Shown: piece after piece, positions 21,111-31,608 of the stretch
Layout: each line of letters opens with the position of its first letter
How positions within the stretch are numbered: position 1 is the stretch's first letter
Assembly (NCBI GenBank): GCA_951799405.1
Contig: OX637343.1
Coordinates: forward strand, 13,370,524-13,434,523
From: Agapetus fuscipes
Lineage: Eukaryota > Arthropoda > Insecta > Trichoptera > Glossosomatidae
Direction of reading: 5' to 3'
DNA length: 64,000 nt
Notes under the pieces: generated by a model
Seen by the model: only the letters and a program-made list of their open reading frames with translations
Told to the model about the DNA's origin: nothing
The model's database searches: none
Program-made: the position numbers and the translations under genes

Positions 21111-23810
21111 TGCGTTTATTCCAGCTTAGTCATGTGGAGGGTGCAATACATGACCAGCCATAAAAAAATAATACATCAATAGAAAAAGTACATAGAAAAT
21201 TACAAAAATGTAGAAACATGAAAAATATGTGATGAAATATATGAGAAAAAAGAGCAAACAAAATATATAGTTAAACAGTGAAAGAAAAGAGAAATACATG
21301 GTCATTATACATTAGAATATCAGGAACATATTAAACAGGGAAAAAAGGCTACGTAAGCTTCAAGTTCCTTGCCCAATGACGCCATATGCCCAACTCCCAT
21401 TTCAGGCCTCTGATTGCTACGATCAGAGAGTTTTCGCTGGATTCAATTCTGTCTCTGAACCCAGCCATTCGGGTTCGCAGCAACCTATTCCAGGAGGGTA
21501 GTTGAGCCGCCACAAACATCCCACTCGCACTACAGCTCTTCCGCAGTCGTAACAATGCTCTATAGCCCATGTTGTAGCAGACTCTCATCTCGTTCATGCT
21601 TTGTGCTTTATAGTCACACCACAACTCGCTGGTGTATTGTTGCGTACAAAGAACGAGGAAGAGCCTGTTTTTAACGATATCCGAGCATTGTGCGAACCGC
21701 CGGGCTAGCATATTAGCTTTCCTGCAGTGCGAGCGTAGTTGTCACTGATGTCATTGTCATCAGTTAATGTTTCATTAAGCACGTGGCCTAAATATTTAAA
21801 CTCCCGCACTCGTTTCATCTCTCTGCCATTGACACTGACTGAGGGTACATGAAGGTTCCACCCCTTTGGCTTGAACACTAAAACTTCGCATTTTTTTCAT
21901 TATATATTAGCCGTCTTTCATTGGCGAACTCTTCACAGACTGCCACGAGCTTACGCAGCCCTGCCAAGGAGGGTGCCATCAGCACCATGTCGTCTGCATA
22001 TGATATAAAGTTGATGAGCTTTCCATCCATGAAGCAGCCCACCCTAGTATTTATCAGCCTTTCATGCAACGGGTCGATATACAAATTAAATAAGCATGGT
22101 GAGGATATTCCACCTTGCTTGAGGCCTCTTTTGGCTTTAAATTTGTCCGATATAGCTGATCCCCATTTTACTCTGTATAAAAGATGGTTGTTCAATGTTT
22201 GACACATTTCCCCAACCTCCTTCGGCAGGTTTTTGACCTCCTGTAATACATTTTGCATTATGTTGTGACTCACCGTGTCGTATGCTTTTTTCAAGTCCAT
22301 GAAACATGCATATATGGGCGTTTTCTTATCATTATACCTCCTGACTATATTTTTCAGTACAAATATCGCCATTTCAGTACCAGAGCCACTTTTAAATCCA
22401 AATTGATTATCGGATGTTGTTAATTTCTGATTGGCTTTCTCCATCATGATAGACTCTATGAGTTTAGCTGCTGTCGTGGCAACAGCTATCGGCCTGTAAT
22501 TGTCTATTGACATTATGTCAGCACTTTTGTTTTTTACGATTGGACAGATGAGTGAGGTGCATACATCATCCGGTAGATATGCATGTCGAAACATCGCCGT
22601 GAAAGCCAAGGCCCACAGCAGACTAACTTTGCAGTGGGCGGCCTTCACCATCTCAGCCGTGACTCCATCCACCCCAGCTGCCCTATTGCCCTTGAGTCTG
22701 CGAATGGCACACTCAACTTCACTTACATTGATGGTTAGGTTGCTTTCGAGCTTATCATTGAGATACTCCTTGTCATCGCCATCTTTATACAAGTCGTTGT
22801 AATGATTTTTCCAGAGGGCGCAAATTTCTTTTTCACCTGTAACTTTGTTTATAGTCGTTGATATAGTCGATTTCACCGCTTTCATTCTATTGGTATGTTT
22901 CCAGAATGATTGAAAGTCTGCAGTTATCATACTTTTAGTCATCGCATCGGCTTTAATCTGGTTCTGGTTAATGCGCACTTTGCGCATATTTTTTTTAAAT
23001 AATTTACGCGTCTCAACTCTTTTTTGGAAAATAGGTCCACTATTAACTTTCCCAGATTGAACCCACTCCAAAAAGGCTTTTCGTGCTTCCTCGTGTGACT
23101 CACGGACATATGCATTCCATCCGGGTGTGTTCCTCGTCAAGACATTATATGTTTTCCTTCGGAATATCTCTTCAGCTGCCTGCTTGAGTGCATTCACCGT
23201 ATCCACATAAAATGCTTCAATTTCTTTTCTATGTGCTTTACAATTTATGCCATTGCATTTGATCGCTTCGTACGGGATTTCGATGCCTTGACATAATTGT
23301 TCAGTTCGTTGGGTATACTGCAAGATTTTATCTTTTGAGTTATCCCACTTCACTTGAGGTTCCTCTTTAATCTGTGCATGAGTCATCGTTCTCGATATGC
23401 CTTGCATGTCTATTGTTACAATCAGTGGATAATGATCCGACATTTGTAGGTTTGTGTCCACATTTATGTTGAGTATGCTCGATTGAAAGTTAATTGATGT
23501 TACGCAATGATCGATCCATGATGTCGTGTTGTGTGCCTCGCTACAAAAAGTAAAGGTTTCCTCTGGCAGGATTATCCGATCAAATACACAGAGGCCATTG
23601 TTTTGACAAAAAACTTCCAGTTCCTTTTCAAACCTACTTTTCTTCGGCGCATTGAAGTCTCCCATCAATATGATCGCCGTAGCTTGAGATTCCTCTATGA
23701 CAGCTTCCACACGACTAAGCGTGTCAACAAAAATTGGGAAATTTTCATCCATGTTTACAGGCATATATACTGTACAAATCAGAGTTAATTCACTATCATG
23801 CTCTATGGTT
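21084..23810 (-). mobile_element. LINE (CR1/L2-like), 5'-truncated, between 957-bp direct repeats
   Basis: Minus-strand element: partial endonuclease and full RT (23810 to about 21349), 3' region (to about 21113), and a trinucleotide tail that reads (AAT)n on the plus strand at 21084-21112. Both edges coincide exactly with the inner ends of the 957-bp repeats, so the repeats sit where a target-site duplication would be. The clade is a judgement from RT motifs. Confidence 0.8.
21349..23809 (-). pseudogene. LINE ORF2: endonuclease (partial) and reverse transcriptase, two frameshifts
   Basis: The first frame runs 23899-21878, but its first 30 residues come from the flanking repeat and are not LINE. 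Numbering from that Met: endonuclease pieces GDFNAP (80-85), SWIDH (127-131), SDHYPL (154-159); RT pieces GNRAAGVDGVTAEM, CFMDLKKAYDTVSH, GLKQGGISSPCLFNLYID and catalytic YADD at 634-637. An extra A in an A run near 21891 ends the frame. Translation resumes in another frame (CEVLVFKPKG, FKYLGHVLNE) to a stop near 21713, and a second shift restores MLARRFAQCSDIVKNRL to a stop at 21349. Not functional as it stands. Confidence 0.85.
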
Positions 23811-24767
23811 ATTTGGGTTTTTATGTTGGCATGTGCAAGCGCCAACTTGTACGTGTCTGCTTGTGAGAATGCATATAATGTGAATCCCCAATGTAACATA
23901 TCTTTGCAACTTAGATTAGATTAGATTCGATTTTGAAATTGGTCGTCGCTACAAAGCGCCCATTACCTAGCAAGACCCGATTGCTGTAAGGTTGGACGGA
24001 CTTATGACCACGGTCATTCTTACCTACCGAATTTTGGTAATATTTGTATAAAGGCCAATCAGCTGTTCACTTGCGGCCATCTTGGATTGATAGGTCGTCA
24101 TACAAATGCATCATTAGTTTGTCAAAGCTAGGGCTCAACGGACGACTAAAATGTCTAAGAATAGCACCGTATGTCTCCATAAATGTGGATACTATGTACT
24201 CATTTAATCTAATCTAAGTTGCAAAGACATGGAACATTGGGGATTTACATTATATGATTTACAAGCAGACACGTATAAATTCGCTCTTGCACATGGCGCA
24301 TGTGAACCTATAACATAAAAAAACTTTCCCTGAAACAGGGGAGACATGTTCCTGCAAATAAAGTCGCGCACTCAAAATCTCAACAAATATAAACGGAAAT
24401 CCAAAACCAATTCCAATCTTATACAAAACAATATGTATGTTCTCAACAGTAGATATGTAGTGTTAATAATTTATTGCCGTTCATTTAAAACAAATCCCTG
24501 TACCCGCATCTCTAGCTGCGTCTATGTATGAGTCCTCTACGATATTGTAGCCCTCTAGTGATTAGGGTCTACGAGAACATGGGATCTACGCCGTAGAGGA
24601 ATTCAATAACAGAGCTGTAGCTGTCTAAGCGAGGAGAGCAGATATATATGTTTGTAGCGCTACTACCTGAGTATATATATCATCGCGTTAACTCCTCTTG
24701 GATTGCATAAATTGAGAATATATCTCAAAACTAAATCACTCAATAGGAGTGCGTCGAATATTTAATA
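23811..24767 (+). repeat. 957-bp direct repeat, copy B
   Basis: Second copy, with the same contents as copy A: R250 half (23811-23928), SINE1 remnant (23939-24003), foldback arms (24008-24124), R250 part (24205-24346) and unassigned DNA. It ends ...ATTTAATA, and the sequence then diverges from copy A. Confidence 0.92.
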
Positions 24768-24834
24768 CAATTTCATAATCAAGAAACGTTTATGCAAATG
24801 TTTTATACTTGTGTTACTTTTTGTGTTTTATATT

Positions 24835-25018
24835 GGTTAACTTTGCCAATGTCACCCATGTTTCAGGAAAGGTCGACAAGAGTGGCAGAGTGTAGTTCAT
24901 TTGAGATTTGGGTTTTTACATTGTAAGTCCACATGCGGCATTATTAAGCGCAAACTTATACGTGTCGGCTTGTGAAAATGCATATTATATGAATCCTTAC
25001 TGTTACATATCTTTGTGA
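24835..25018 (+). repeat. R250, lacking both ends
   Basis: Begins inside the unit (GGTTAACTTTGCCAATG) and stops at ATCTTTGTGA, where the T run of the next SINE starts. Confidence 0.75.
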
Positions 25019-25040
25019 TTTTTTTTTTTTTTTTTAAGAA

Positions 25041-25344
25041 ATCCTGTGCGGGAGACTCCCTAGATTCTAAAGACTCTAGGGGTCTATGACACTTGTTGTA
25101 GTGCCGCAGAGGTGTACGAGCTTGGTCGTCGCTACAAAGCGCCAATACTCAAGCAAGACCCAGTTGCTGTAAGGCTGGATGGACCTTTGGTGACCGGTCA
25201 TTGGTAAAGGTTTATGAATTTTTCAACCCAGCGAAGAGCACATTCGAAATATTAATGGTATATTTTTGTGCTCCGCCGGGATCCGAATCCACAACCTTCC
25301 ATTTACAAGTCCGAAGTGTTGCCACTACGGACTACGGACCGGTC
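25041..25344 (-). mobile_element. SINE1, 3' module type ii
   Basis: Head and B box (GGATTCGGATCCC) at the right; 3' module with CTAGAGTCTTTAGAATCTAG as at 2565-2879. The plus strand has a T run at 25019-25035, that is, a poly(A) tail on the SINE strand. Confidence 0.8.
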
Positions 25345-25394
25345 CGAGATTACTGAGATCAGTAGAGATTTCAATTGTTAATACAATTTACACT

Positions 25395-25624
25395 ATAATC
25401 TTTAATCTAGGTTGCAAGGATATATTCATTTAAAGTTCTCAAATGCATGCCCACAAACAAACACGTGTAGTTCGCGCTTACAAATGCTGAATGTGTACTT
25501 ACAAATAAAATCCAAACCTCAAATGAACATAATCCCTACAACTTTTGCCGATCTTCCCTGACACAGGGGTGACATTGGCAAAGTGAACCATCTTTTACAG
25601 TATACCAACCTATAAGTCAAGGAA
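25395..25624 (-). repeat. R250, nearly full length
   Basis: Tail at the left (GATTAAAGATTATAG on the minus strand), standard start at the right (GTTTCCTTGACTTATAGG). A small deletion removes the TGAGCCGCATACC part. Confidence 0.85.
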
Positions 25625-26489
25625 ACACACGAGGAGTAAAAATGTGATCAAAGAGTGTGAGGGGATTTCTTTGTGAATGGAAATAAAACCAACTTTGTTT
25701 CAGTGAAAATAATGCTTCCTATTCACATGAAGTTCACGTCTGTGTTATCTGACTAGTGTTGTGAATTCATTTAGAAAAGTAATGAACTCGTCTCGCCGAT
25801 ATCTCCTTAGTCTCTCATCTCTACTATTTAGGCGAGAAAACAACCAACTACACCGAGCCCTAAAAACAATATTGATCTCAATAATTGATGAATGAAGACA
25901 GTCTTAACTTTAAAGGGATTGGTGGAGCCAAGTTTGACTCCACTGTGCGATAGGATATAGGATACAGTACTGTTTTTTGTCTTAATTACGTGTTTGAGCA
26001 AACTTATCAAAATGCAAATCTGACCATCACAGACCATCAGGGAACAAGAATAGGAGTCAAGGACTAATTAGAAAGGACTCACCTTACTTTCGAATGATCT
26101 TCTTTTTGTAGTTTTTTGGTTCTTTCTGTTGATCACATGCGACTTTTGATTCAGAAGAGACAAGATATGTCTCTTCTCAATCGAGATTAAACAAGCTCTG
26201 AACTTCACTCAGGGGTGTTGTTACATCTGAGTAGGTAAGTGGATGGATAAGGTTAATAAATGGCTAAAGGAAAAAGGAGTTTGATAACCTGTGGTCCAGA
26301 AAGATAAAACCTGCCTACAATGCGCTCAAAAAAGGATGTATCAAAATATCTCCCATAAATTATTTGAATGTCATTGATTTTCACTTCTAAAGCCCCGCTC
26401 TGTCCAGCCACCTTGCTCTGGGCCTTCCCACTACCCCAAGTCCAGGGTCTGTCATCACAACTTTCCTCTCCAGGATCCAATGGTCCTTT
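25625..26489. other. No feature seen
   Basis: No coding frame or repeat family recognised. Confidence 0.4.
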
Positions 26490-27215
26490 TTCTCTATGCT
26501 ATCATCTTGCAGTCTCACCAACATCCTCCAGGGCTCTCTGCCTTGTGCAGCCTCAGTCCATGGTCCACTGACACTTAGGACTTCAGCGTCATATATATGC
26601 TGTCACTTATTTACTTTATTGGTGTCATTATCACCTTGTAGTCTCACCACCATCCTCCAAGACTCTCTGTCTTTTGCAGCCTTAGTCTATTGTCCACTGA
26701 CACCTAGGACTTCAGCGTCATTAAAAAAAAATATAGGCTGATTTATTTAGTGAGCGCTGTTTTTGTGTGTAAAACACCTCAAAAGTGCTCTGAGAGCTTG
26801 GTTGTCGCTGTAAAAAGCGCCAATTCTCAAGCAAGAACCAGTTTCTGTAAGGCTAGATGGACCTTTTGGTGGCCGGTCTTTGGGAAAGGTTATGAATTTT
26901 TCAACCCAGCGAAAGGCAAATTTGAAAATATAAATGGTGTATTTTCTGCGCTCCGCCGGGATTCGAACGCACAACCTTCCATTACCGAGTCCGAAGTGTT
27001 ACCACTGGATTACGGACCGGTCAATGCATAATGTTGTCTCTTATTTACTTTCATGGTGTCATTATCACCTTGTAGTCTCATCACCATCCTCCAGAACTCT
27101 GTCTTTTGCAGCCTTAGTCCATGGTTCACTGACACATAGAACTTCAACGTCATGTGTAATTCTCTTATTGACCGTATTGGTATCAATCACCATAACCTTG
27201 TAGTCTCCCTACCAG
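26490..27215. repeat. Tandem repeat of about 125 bp, split by SINE1
   Basis: Units share TAGTCTCACCACCATCCTCC, CTGTCTTTTGCAGCCTTAG and CACTGACAC..AGGACTTCAGCGT. I see units at about 26490-26604, 26605-26720, 27028-27155 and a partial one at 27156-27215; a SINE1 (26736-27022) separates the second and third. On the minus strand each unit encodes a peptide like AKDRESWRMVVRLQGD, reminiscent of the C-terminal tail of some LINE proteins, so the array may derive from a LINE end. Confidence 0.65.
26736..27022 (-). mobile_element. SINE1, 3' module type i
   Basis: Complete SINE1 with head (CCGGTCCGTAATCCAGTGG), B box (GTTCGAATCC) and type i 3' module (CAGCGCTCACTAAATAAATC). Confidence 0.85.
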
Positions 27216-27644
27216 CCCAGTAGAGATTGTGATGTGATTTATTGGAATCAAATATTCAGAGCCGATTTCAATCCTCATACTTTATGTCTGTGTAATATTA
27301 TTTAGTAGTCATAAAGGCTTGTATGTTCCCCCATAACTCAATATAACGGTTTTTATGATTATTCTATTCCTCCTCTCACTTCTCAGCTCGACTCCCAACT
27401 TCCTCTTCATCTTTTATTGTCATAAAATTAAATTTATTGGCATTTACTCCATAAAGCTTGCCAGTGCTGACTCAGGGTTTTATATTTACCCATAAAAACG
27501 GAAACGTCTCTTTTTGACATCAGCCTAATTGACGCTGGGAAAAAATACTCACTCGTAGTCCAAGCACATCAAGCATATAAATTCCCTCGTTTTTTCATAT
27601 TTAGAAACAATCCAAGTAAAGTTAGAGTAACAATAATAATATAA

Positions 27645-28178
27645 GGATGATTTATTTGATGATCGCTGTTTTTGTGTGTGTCACACCTCAAGAACCCTCT
27701 TCGAGCTTGGTCGTTGCTGTAAAAAGCGCCAATTCTTAAGAAAGATCCAGTTGCTGTAAGGCTGTATGGACTTTTAGCGACCGGTCTTTGGTAAAGGTTT
27801 ATGAATATTTCAACCCAGCGAAGAGCAAATTTGAAAATATAAATGTAGGTAAGTAATATATTTCGCACCTTGAGAATGAAAGTGACCTATTCCAAAATTT
27901 TGGTAAAATGAGTTAAGTACATAGAATGACTCAAAAAGGTACACTCTATTACACCTATATTTAAAAACAGATTATTTATGGTCAAAGAGTGATAGAGGCA
28001 TACTTCGGTCTCTTTGTCTTTTAATTAAAGTGCAATAGATTGTACCTTTTTGAGTCATTCTATGTATTTAAGTCATTTTACATTTTTTTTAAAATAGGTC
28101 ACTTTCATTCTCAGGGTGCGATTTGTTGTGCTCCGTCGGGATTTGAACCCACAACCTTCCATTTACATTTCACCGGTC
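27645..28178 (-). mobile_element. SINE1, type i, interrupted by a MITE
   Basis: The 3' module and body lie at 27645-27848, the head (with B box GGTTCAAATCC) at 28121-28178; the MITE at 27864-28120 lies between. The head has lost about 25 bp of its 5' half. Confidence 0.8.
27864..28120. mobile_element. MITE with about 80-bp terminal inverted repeats
   Basis: Left end CGCACCTTGAGAATGAAAG, right end CTTTCATTCTCAGGGTGCG. The inverted repeats continue through GTGACCTATTCC and AGAATGACTCAAAAAGGTAC for about 80 bp per side, leaving a short centre. Flanks show ATTT on both sides (27860-27863 and 28121-28124), a possible 4-bp target-site duplication. There is no transposase. Superfamily not assigned. 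Confidence 0.8.
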
Positions 28179-28206
28179 AAAGAGTAAGGTAAAGTAAAGG
28201 AATTTA

Positions 28207-28792
28207 CGCTACTAAGCTACACATATAGTGTTACTTTTTTCCGCGATTTCCCCAAAGGGGTCGCATGTAGCAAGTGTAACCTATTTATTGTTACAGGTGA
28301 GGGGGATCGGCCTTCCACCAACTAATTCAGTGGGGGTTCTGAGCTACCGAGGGCGCTGGTACTCATTTCTTGTGAAAGCTGAGTAAACCTTGGTAGTAGC
28401 TTATTTTTGGTTATGAAATAAACACCGTTCCTTGACTTATAGGTTGGTATGCGGCTGACCACCCATACTGTGAAAAAATGGTTCACTTTGCCAATGTCAC
28501 CCCTGTCTCAGGGAAGGACGGCAAGAGTTGCAGGGCTTATGTTTATTTGAGATGGGTTTATAATGTAGGTCCACATGTGGGGCATGTGTTAGCGCAAAAT
28601 TATACATGTTTGCTTGTGGGAATGCACTTAATGTGAATCTTAAATGATATGTATCCTTGCAGCTTAGATTAGATTAGAAATAAACACCGAAACGGGAAAT
28701 CATTCCGACACCCTCGGTGGGATTCGAACCCGAGCTCTCGGCATGGAATGCAAGCACTCTACCGACTGAGCTATCCACCTGACAGCACCACA
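28207..28792 (-). mobile_element. SINE2, interrupted by R250
   Basis: 3' end and body at 28207-28427, head with B box (GGGTTCGAATCCC, about 28718-28730) at 28678-28792. The interruption is an R250 unit with a perfect 12-bp duplication of SINE2 sequence. Confidence 0.88.
28428..28677 (+). repeat. R250 reference copy with 12-bp target-site duplication
   Basis: The clearest copy. It starts TTCCTTGACTTATAGG and ends TTAGATTAGATTAG, 250 bp. It is flanked by AAATAAACACCG at 28416-28427 and 28678-28689, host SINE2 sequence duplicated on insertion. The duplication and the short tandem 3' tail show target-primed retroposition. I see no tRNA A or B box, so it is not a classical tRNA SINE. Its 3' region equals the 3' end of the RTE-like LINE in this window. 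Confidence 0.93.
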
Positions 28793-29073
28793 TAATTAAT
28801 GGAGCCGAGTACATTTTAAACGACTGCCGAGTCATGCTTGTGAGTGAACGTTTCGTTGGAGTTCTAGAGAGAGAAGGAGAAGAGAGAATCAGGGTAGAAT
28901 GTGATTGTGAGGCTGGAGTCGTACCATTTGAAATTGATTGTTCTATAATGACGTCATCAATCTCGTGTCCAGTTGATAAAAAGAAAGCCAATACTGAGAC
29001 TTGAAGCCGATACGACGGCAAGGCCCGAGAGCGTTTATGACAACACTCTACGTGTGGTATATTTTTCAAATAG
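28793..29073. other. No feature seen
   Basis: The minus-strand frame here continues into SINE2 and is not a gene. Confidence 0.4.
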
Positions 29074-29136
29074 TTTTGTGAAGAGGAATGTAATTATCCA
29101 ACTTATTTTGCCTGGCCGGAAACAGGTATAATATCA
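29074..29136 (-). mobile_element. SINE3, 3' fragment
   Basis: AGAGGAATGTAATTATCC...CTGGCCGGAAACAGGTAT corresponds to the 3' end of SINE3 (compare 63382-63436). It lies head to head with the next copy. Confidence 0.6.
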
Positions 29137-29139
29137 TCA

Positions 29140-29385
29140 ATTTGGGATAGTAGGATTGAGGGGATAAGGCGTCGGCACTCGAATTTGCGTTATTGAAGCA
29201 ATCTCAAGTTCGAACCCCGCCTGCGTCGTGTCCTCTCGGCAATAACTTTGATCCTGGTTCAACATTGTTAATGAGGTTAATTATTACCTGATAATTCATT
29301 ACAATTTTAATGTTAATACCTTTTTCTGGCCAGCAGAATCGGTCGTGAATTGCATTTTTCTTCCTAAATCTATTTTAAACAAAAC
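29140..29385 (+). mobile_element. SINE3
   Basis: The head has a B box (AGTTCGAACCCC, about 29209-29220) and a long spacing from the A-box region (GGATTGAGGGGATAAGGCG), as in tRNAs with a long variable arm (Leu or Ser type; tentative). The body contains GATCCTGGTTCAACATTGTTAA and the 3' part TTCTGGCCAGCAGAATCGG. A second full copy lies at 63368-63600. Confidence 0.65.
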
Positions 29386-29576
29386 GCAAAAATTTAGAAG
29401 AAATTTATCATTATTCATAATTCATAAGGTCTTTATTGTTTTTATCAATATGTACAAAATATTACAATAAAAATAAATTTAAAAAATCTAATTACAATAA
29501 ATACTCCCCAAAGTAAGCTTAGCTTGTGTTTTGGGATTAGTAATAATAATATTATTACTCTTTTATTTATTTATCT

Positions 29577-29735
29577 TTCCCTTGCCTAATAGGTTGGTAC
29601 GAGGTTGACCCCCCATGCTGTAAAAACTTGGTTCACTTTTGCCGATGTCAATCAGTTTCACCTCTGCTTCAGGTATGGTCGGCAAGAGTTGCACAGCTTA
29701 AGTGCATTTGAGGTTTGGTTAATTTTTAAATTACA
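29577..29735 (+). repeat. R250, 5' part
   Basis: Diverged copy (TTCCCTTGCCTAATAGG start, CACTTTTGCCGATGTC core) that ends before the tail. Confidence 0.7.
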
Positions 29736-30640
29736 CATGTACACAAAACATTTAAAATTCTACTTCTTCTCATTATTGTTATAGATCTAGGATCTATTTA
29801 TTGTGGAACTCCCTCCTGCGATGCAGAAGACCAGCTGTTCTTCCATCTTTTGGGAGGGCGACCTGGTAGACGCTGACCGTCCGGTATCTCCTGTGCCACG
29901 ACTCGGTTTATCCTTCGTTCTCACGGTCTATATGGTCCTTTTAGAACCGTCTCTTCTTCCTGCTTCATTAATCTTCAATAACTTTTATTGTTGCAACTTA
30001 AATAAAAGATGAGAAACCAAGCATATTTCATATTTTTTATTGGGCAGGGATTCCATTTCCCATGTAAGAAATTTTCTCTGGAAACTTGGTTATTTTGTAC
30101 GTCTCTCTTCCATTTCCAAGAACGCTATTAATATTTCACTTTCTCTCATACTCGCTCACCCTTGTACATTCTTTCTACACACAGCTCTACTCACTGATGT
30201 GCATGTTTATATACTCGCCGCGCCGGTTTTTACTGCCGGCGTAACAAATTAGTAGGTAATGGTTGTTTTATCGCTCGGGGCGAGCATTAGCGCCGCGGGG
30301 GTAGCAGTCCCACCCTGTTGGAGGGGTTCACCCCCCATCACGCACAACTAGCACTCTGTGTGTGTACTAATCACGGCCAATTAACATCCTGATCAAATAC
30401 ACACTTACCTGTACCATGAGTACACGACATGGAGTAAACTCACTTTAATCGCGTAAATAGAGAATGTATCGAATGTGCGATGGCACTCCTAGAGAGGGAT
30501 TTGAATTTCATATGTCTTTTTAATTAACGCAATTGCGGGGGGTTAGCTCGATGTTTAACACTATCGTACATACATATAAGTATAGTAGCAGAACCTCGAT
30601 AAAAGTAAATAGTGGTTATTGTACTTCCTTATTGCTACGT
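29736..30640. other. No gene seen
   Basis: Contains a GC-richer stretch at about 30215-30350 without a recognisable frame. Confidence 0.4.
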
Positions 30641-30856
30641 CTATCTACGATTTAAGTTGCTCAGATATACACTAAATTTAAGATTCATATTAAATGTAAA
30701 CTCACAAGCAGACCCGCGTAAGTTGTTGGATACACATGCTGCATTTGCGCCTACAAAATAAAATTAAACAAATCTCTTAAACGTACATACCTCGCAACTC
30801 TTTCCGCTATTCCCAGAAACGAGGGTGACATTGGCAATGGGAACCATTTTTTGCAT
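30641..30856 (-). repeat. R250, 5'-truncated
   Basis: Diverged copy with the tail side at the left; the last 30 bp or so of its 5' end are missing. Confidence 0.7.
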
Positions 30857-31043
30857 ATAACAAAAATTTCTTCAGCTTCGTTCATCCATCTCTCCCATAC
30901 CATCTCACATTCAGTACTTTTGACTCCTGGAGAGGTTAATGCAGAAGCTATATTTCTACCTGATCCCCCTCTAGAATTTCTTCCTACTGTCGGTGAAACT
31001 TCTTTAAACTTTTCATCATTATTTCTTTGATGATATTGTAACG
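30857..31043 (-). pseudogene. Unidentified open fragment, about 60 codons
   Basis: One minus-strand frame has no stops and a protein-like composition: KFKEVSPTVGRNSRGGSGRN, then GVKSTECEMVWERWMNEAEE. I do not recognise the family. The W..W..EAEE pattern would suit a retroelement Gag or a transposon fragment, but that is a guess. It is cut by R250 on one side. Confidence 0.3.
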
Positions 31044-31178
31044 AATGTGTGATTGTGTATTATTACTTGTGTGAGAGTTTCTGTGTCTCTAAATAGGTGT
31101 TTAAATAGTTATACTTGTATTTAATTAAAATACTTTTTTAACTTTGTTACAATTCACTTGAGTTTTATTTTTTAAAAA

Positions 31179-31223
31179 ACACAACCAGTTTCGGGAGAAG
31201 CAGTACCTCCCATCTTCAGGTGT
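31179..31223 (-). ncRNA. Hammerhead-ribozyme-like motif, left arm of copy 2
   Basis: Identical to the motif at 7189-7233, including the full core and the ACAC/GTGT stem I. Confidence 0.65.
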
Positions 31224-31608
31224 AAATATCAACTAACATAAAATACAAAATTACCAAATTAAGCAAGGATTTAATTTGTAGTACTGGTGGGGGTAAGTGG
31301 GGGGCGGGGCTTAATTGGAAACAAAGAAAGTAATGGCGAAGTGTTGGGAAAGAGGATATTATTTAAGAGGTTATTTTCAGAATTAATATTTTTTTGGATT
31401 TCTAGATTTTCAAAATTGTTCATTATTTTACCTTTGTAGGGGATGGGATGAAGGAGTTTTAATGTGTGAGTGTGAAAGGACTGGTTTGATTCAATGATGT
31501 GGTTGGCGAACTCAGAGTGACTGTTGCTCGTTAGGCAACGGCGGTGTTCTTGTATTCTAATTTTTAGATTTCTTGCGGTTTGTCCAATATATTTGAGTTC
31601 GCAATTAC

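Noticed and set aside
21349..21711. 120-codon minus-strand frame as an independent gene
   Set aside because: It continues the LINE ORF2 after two frameshifts.
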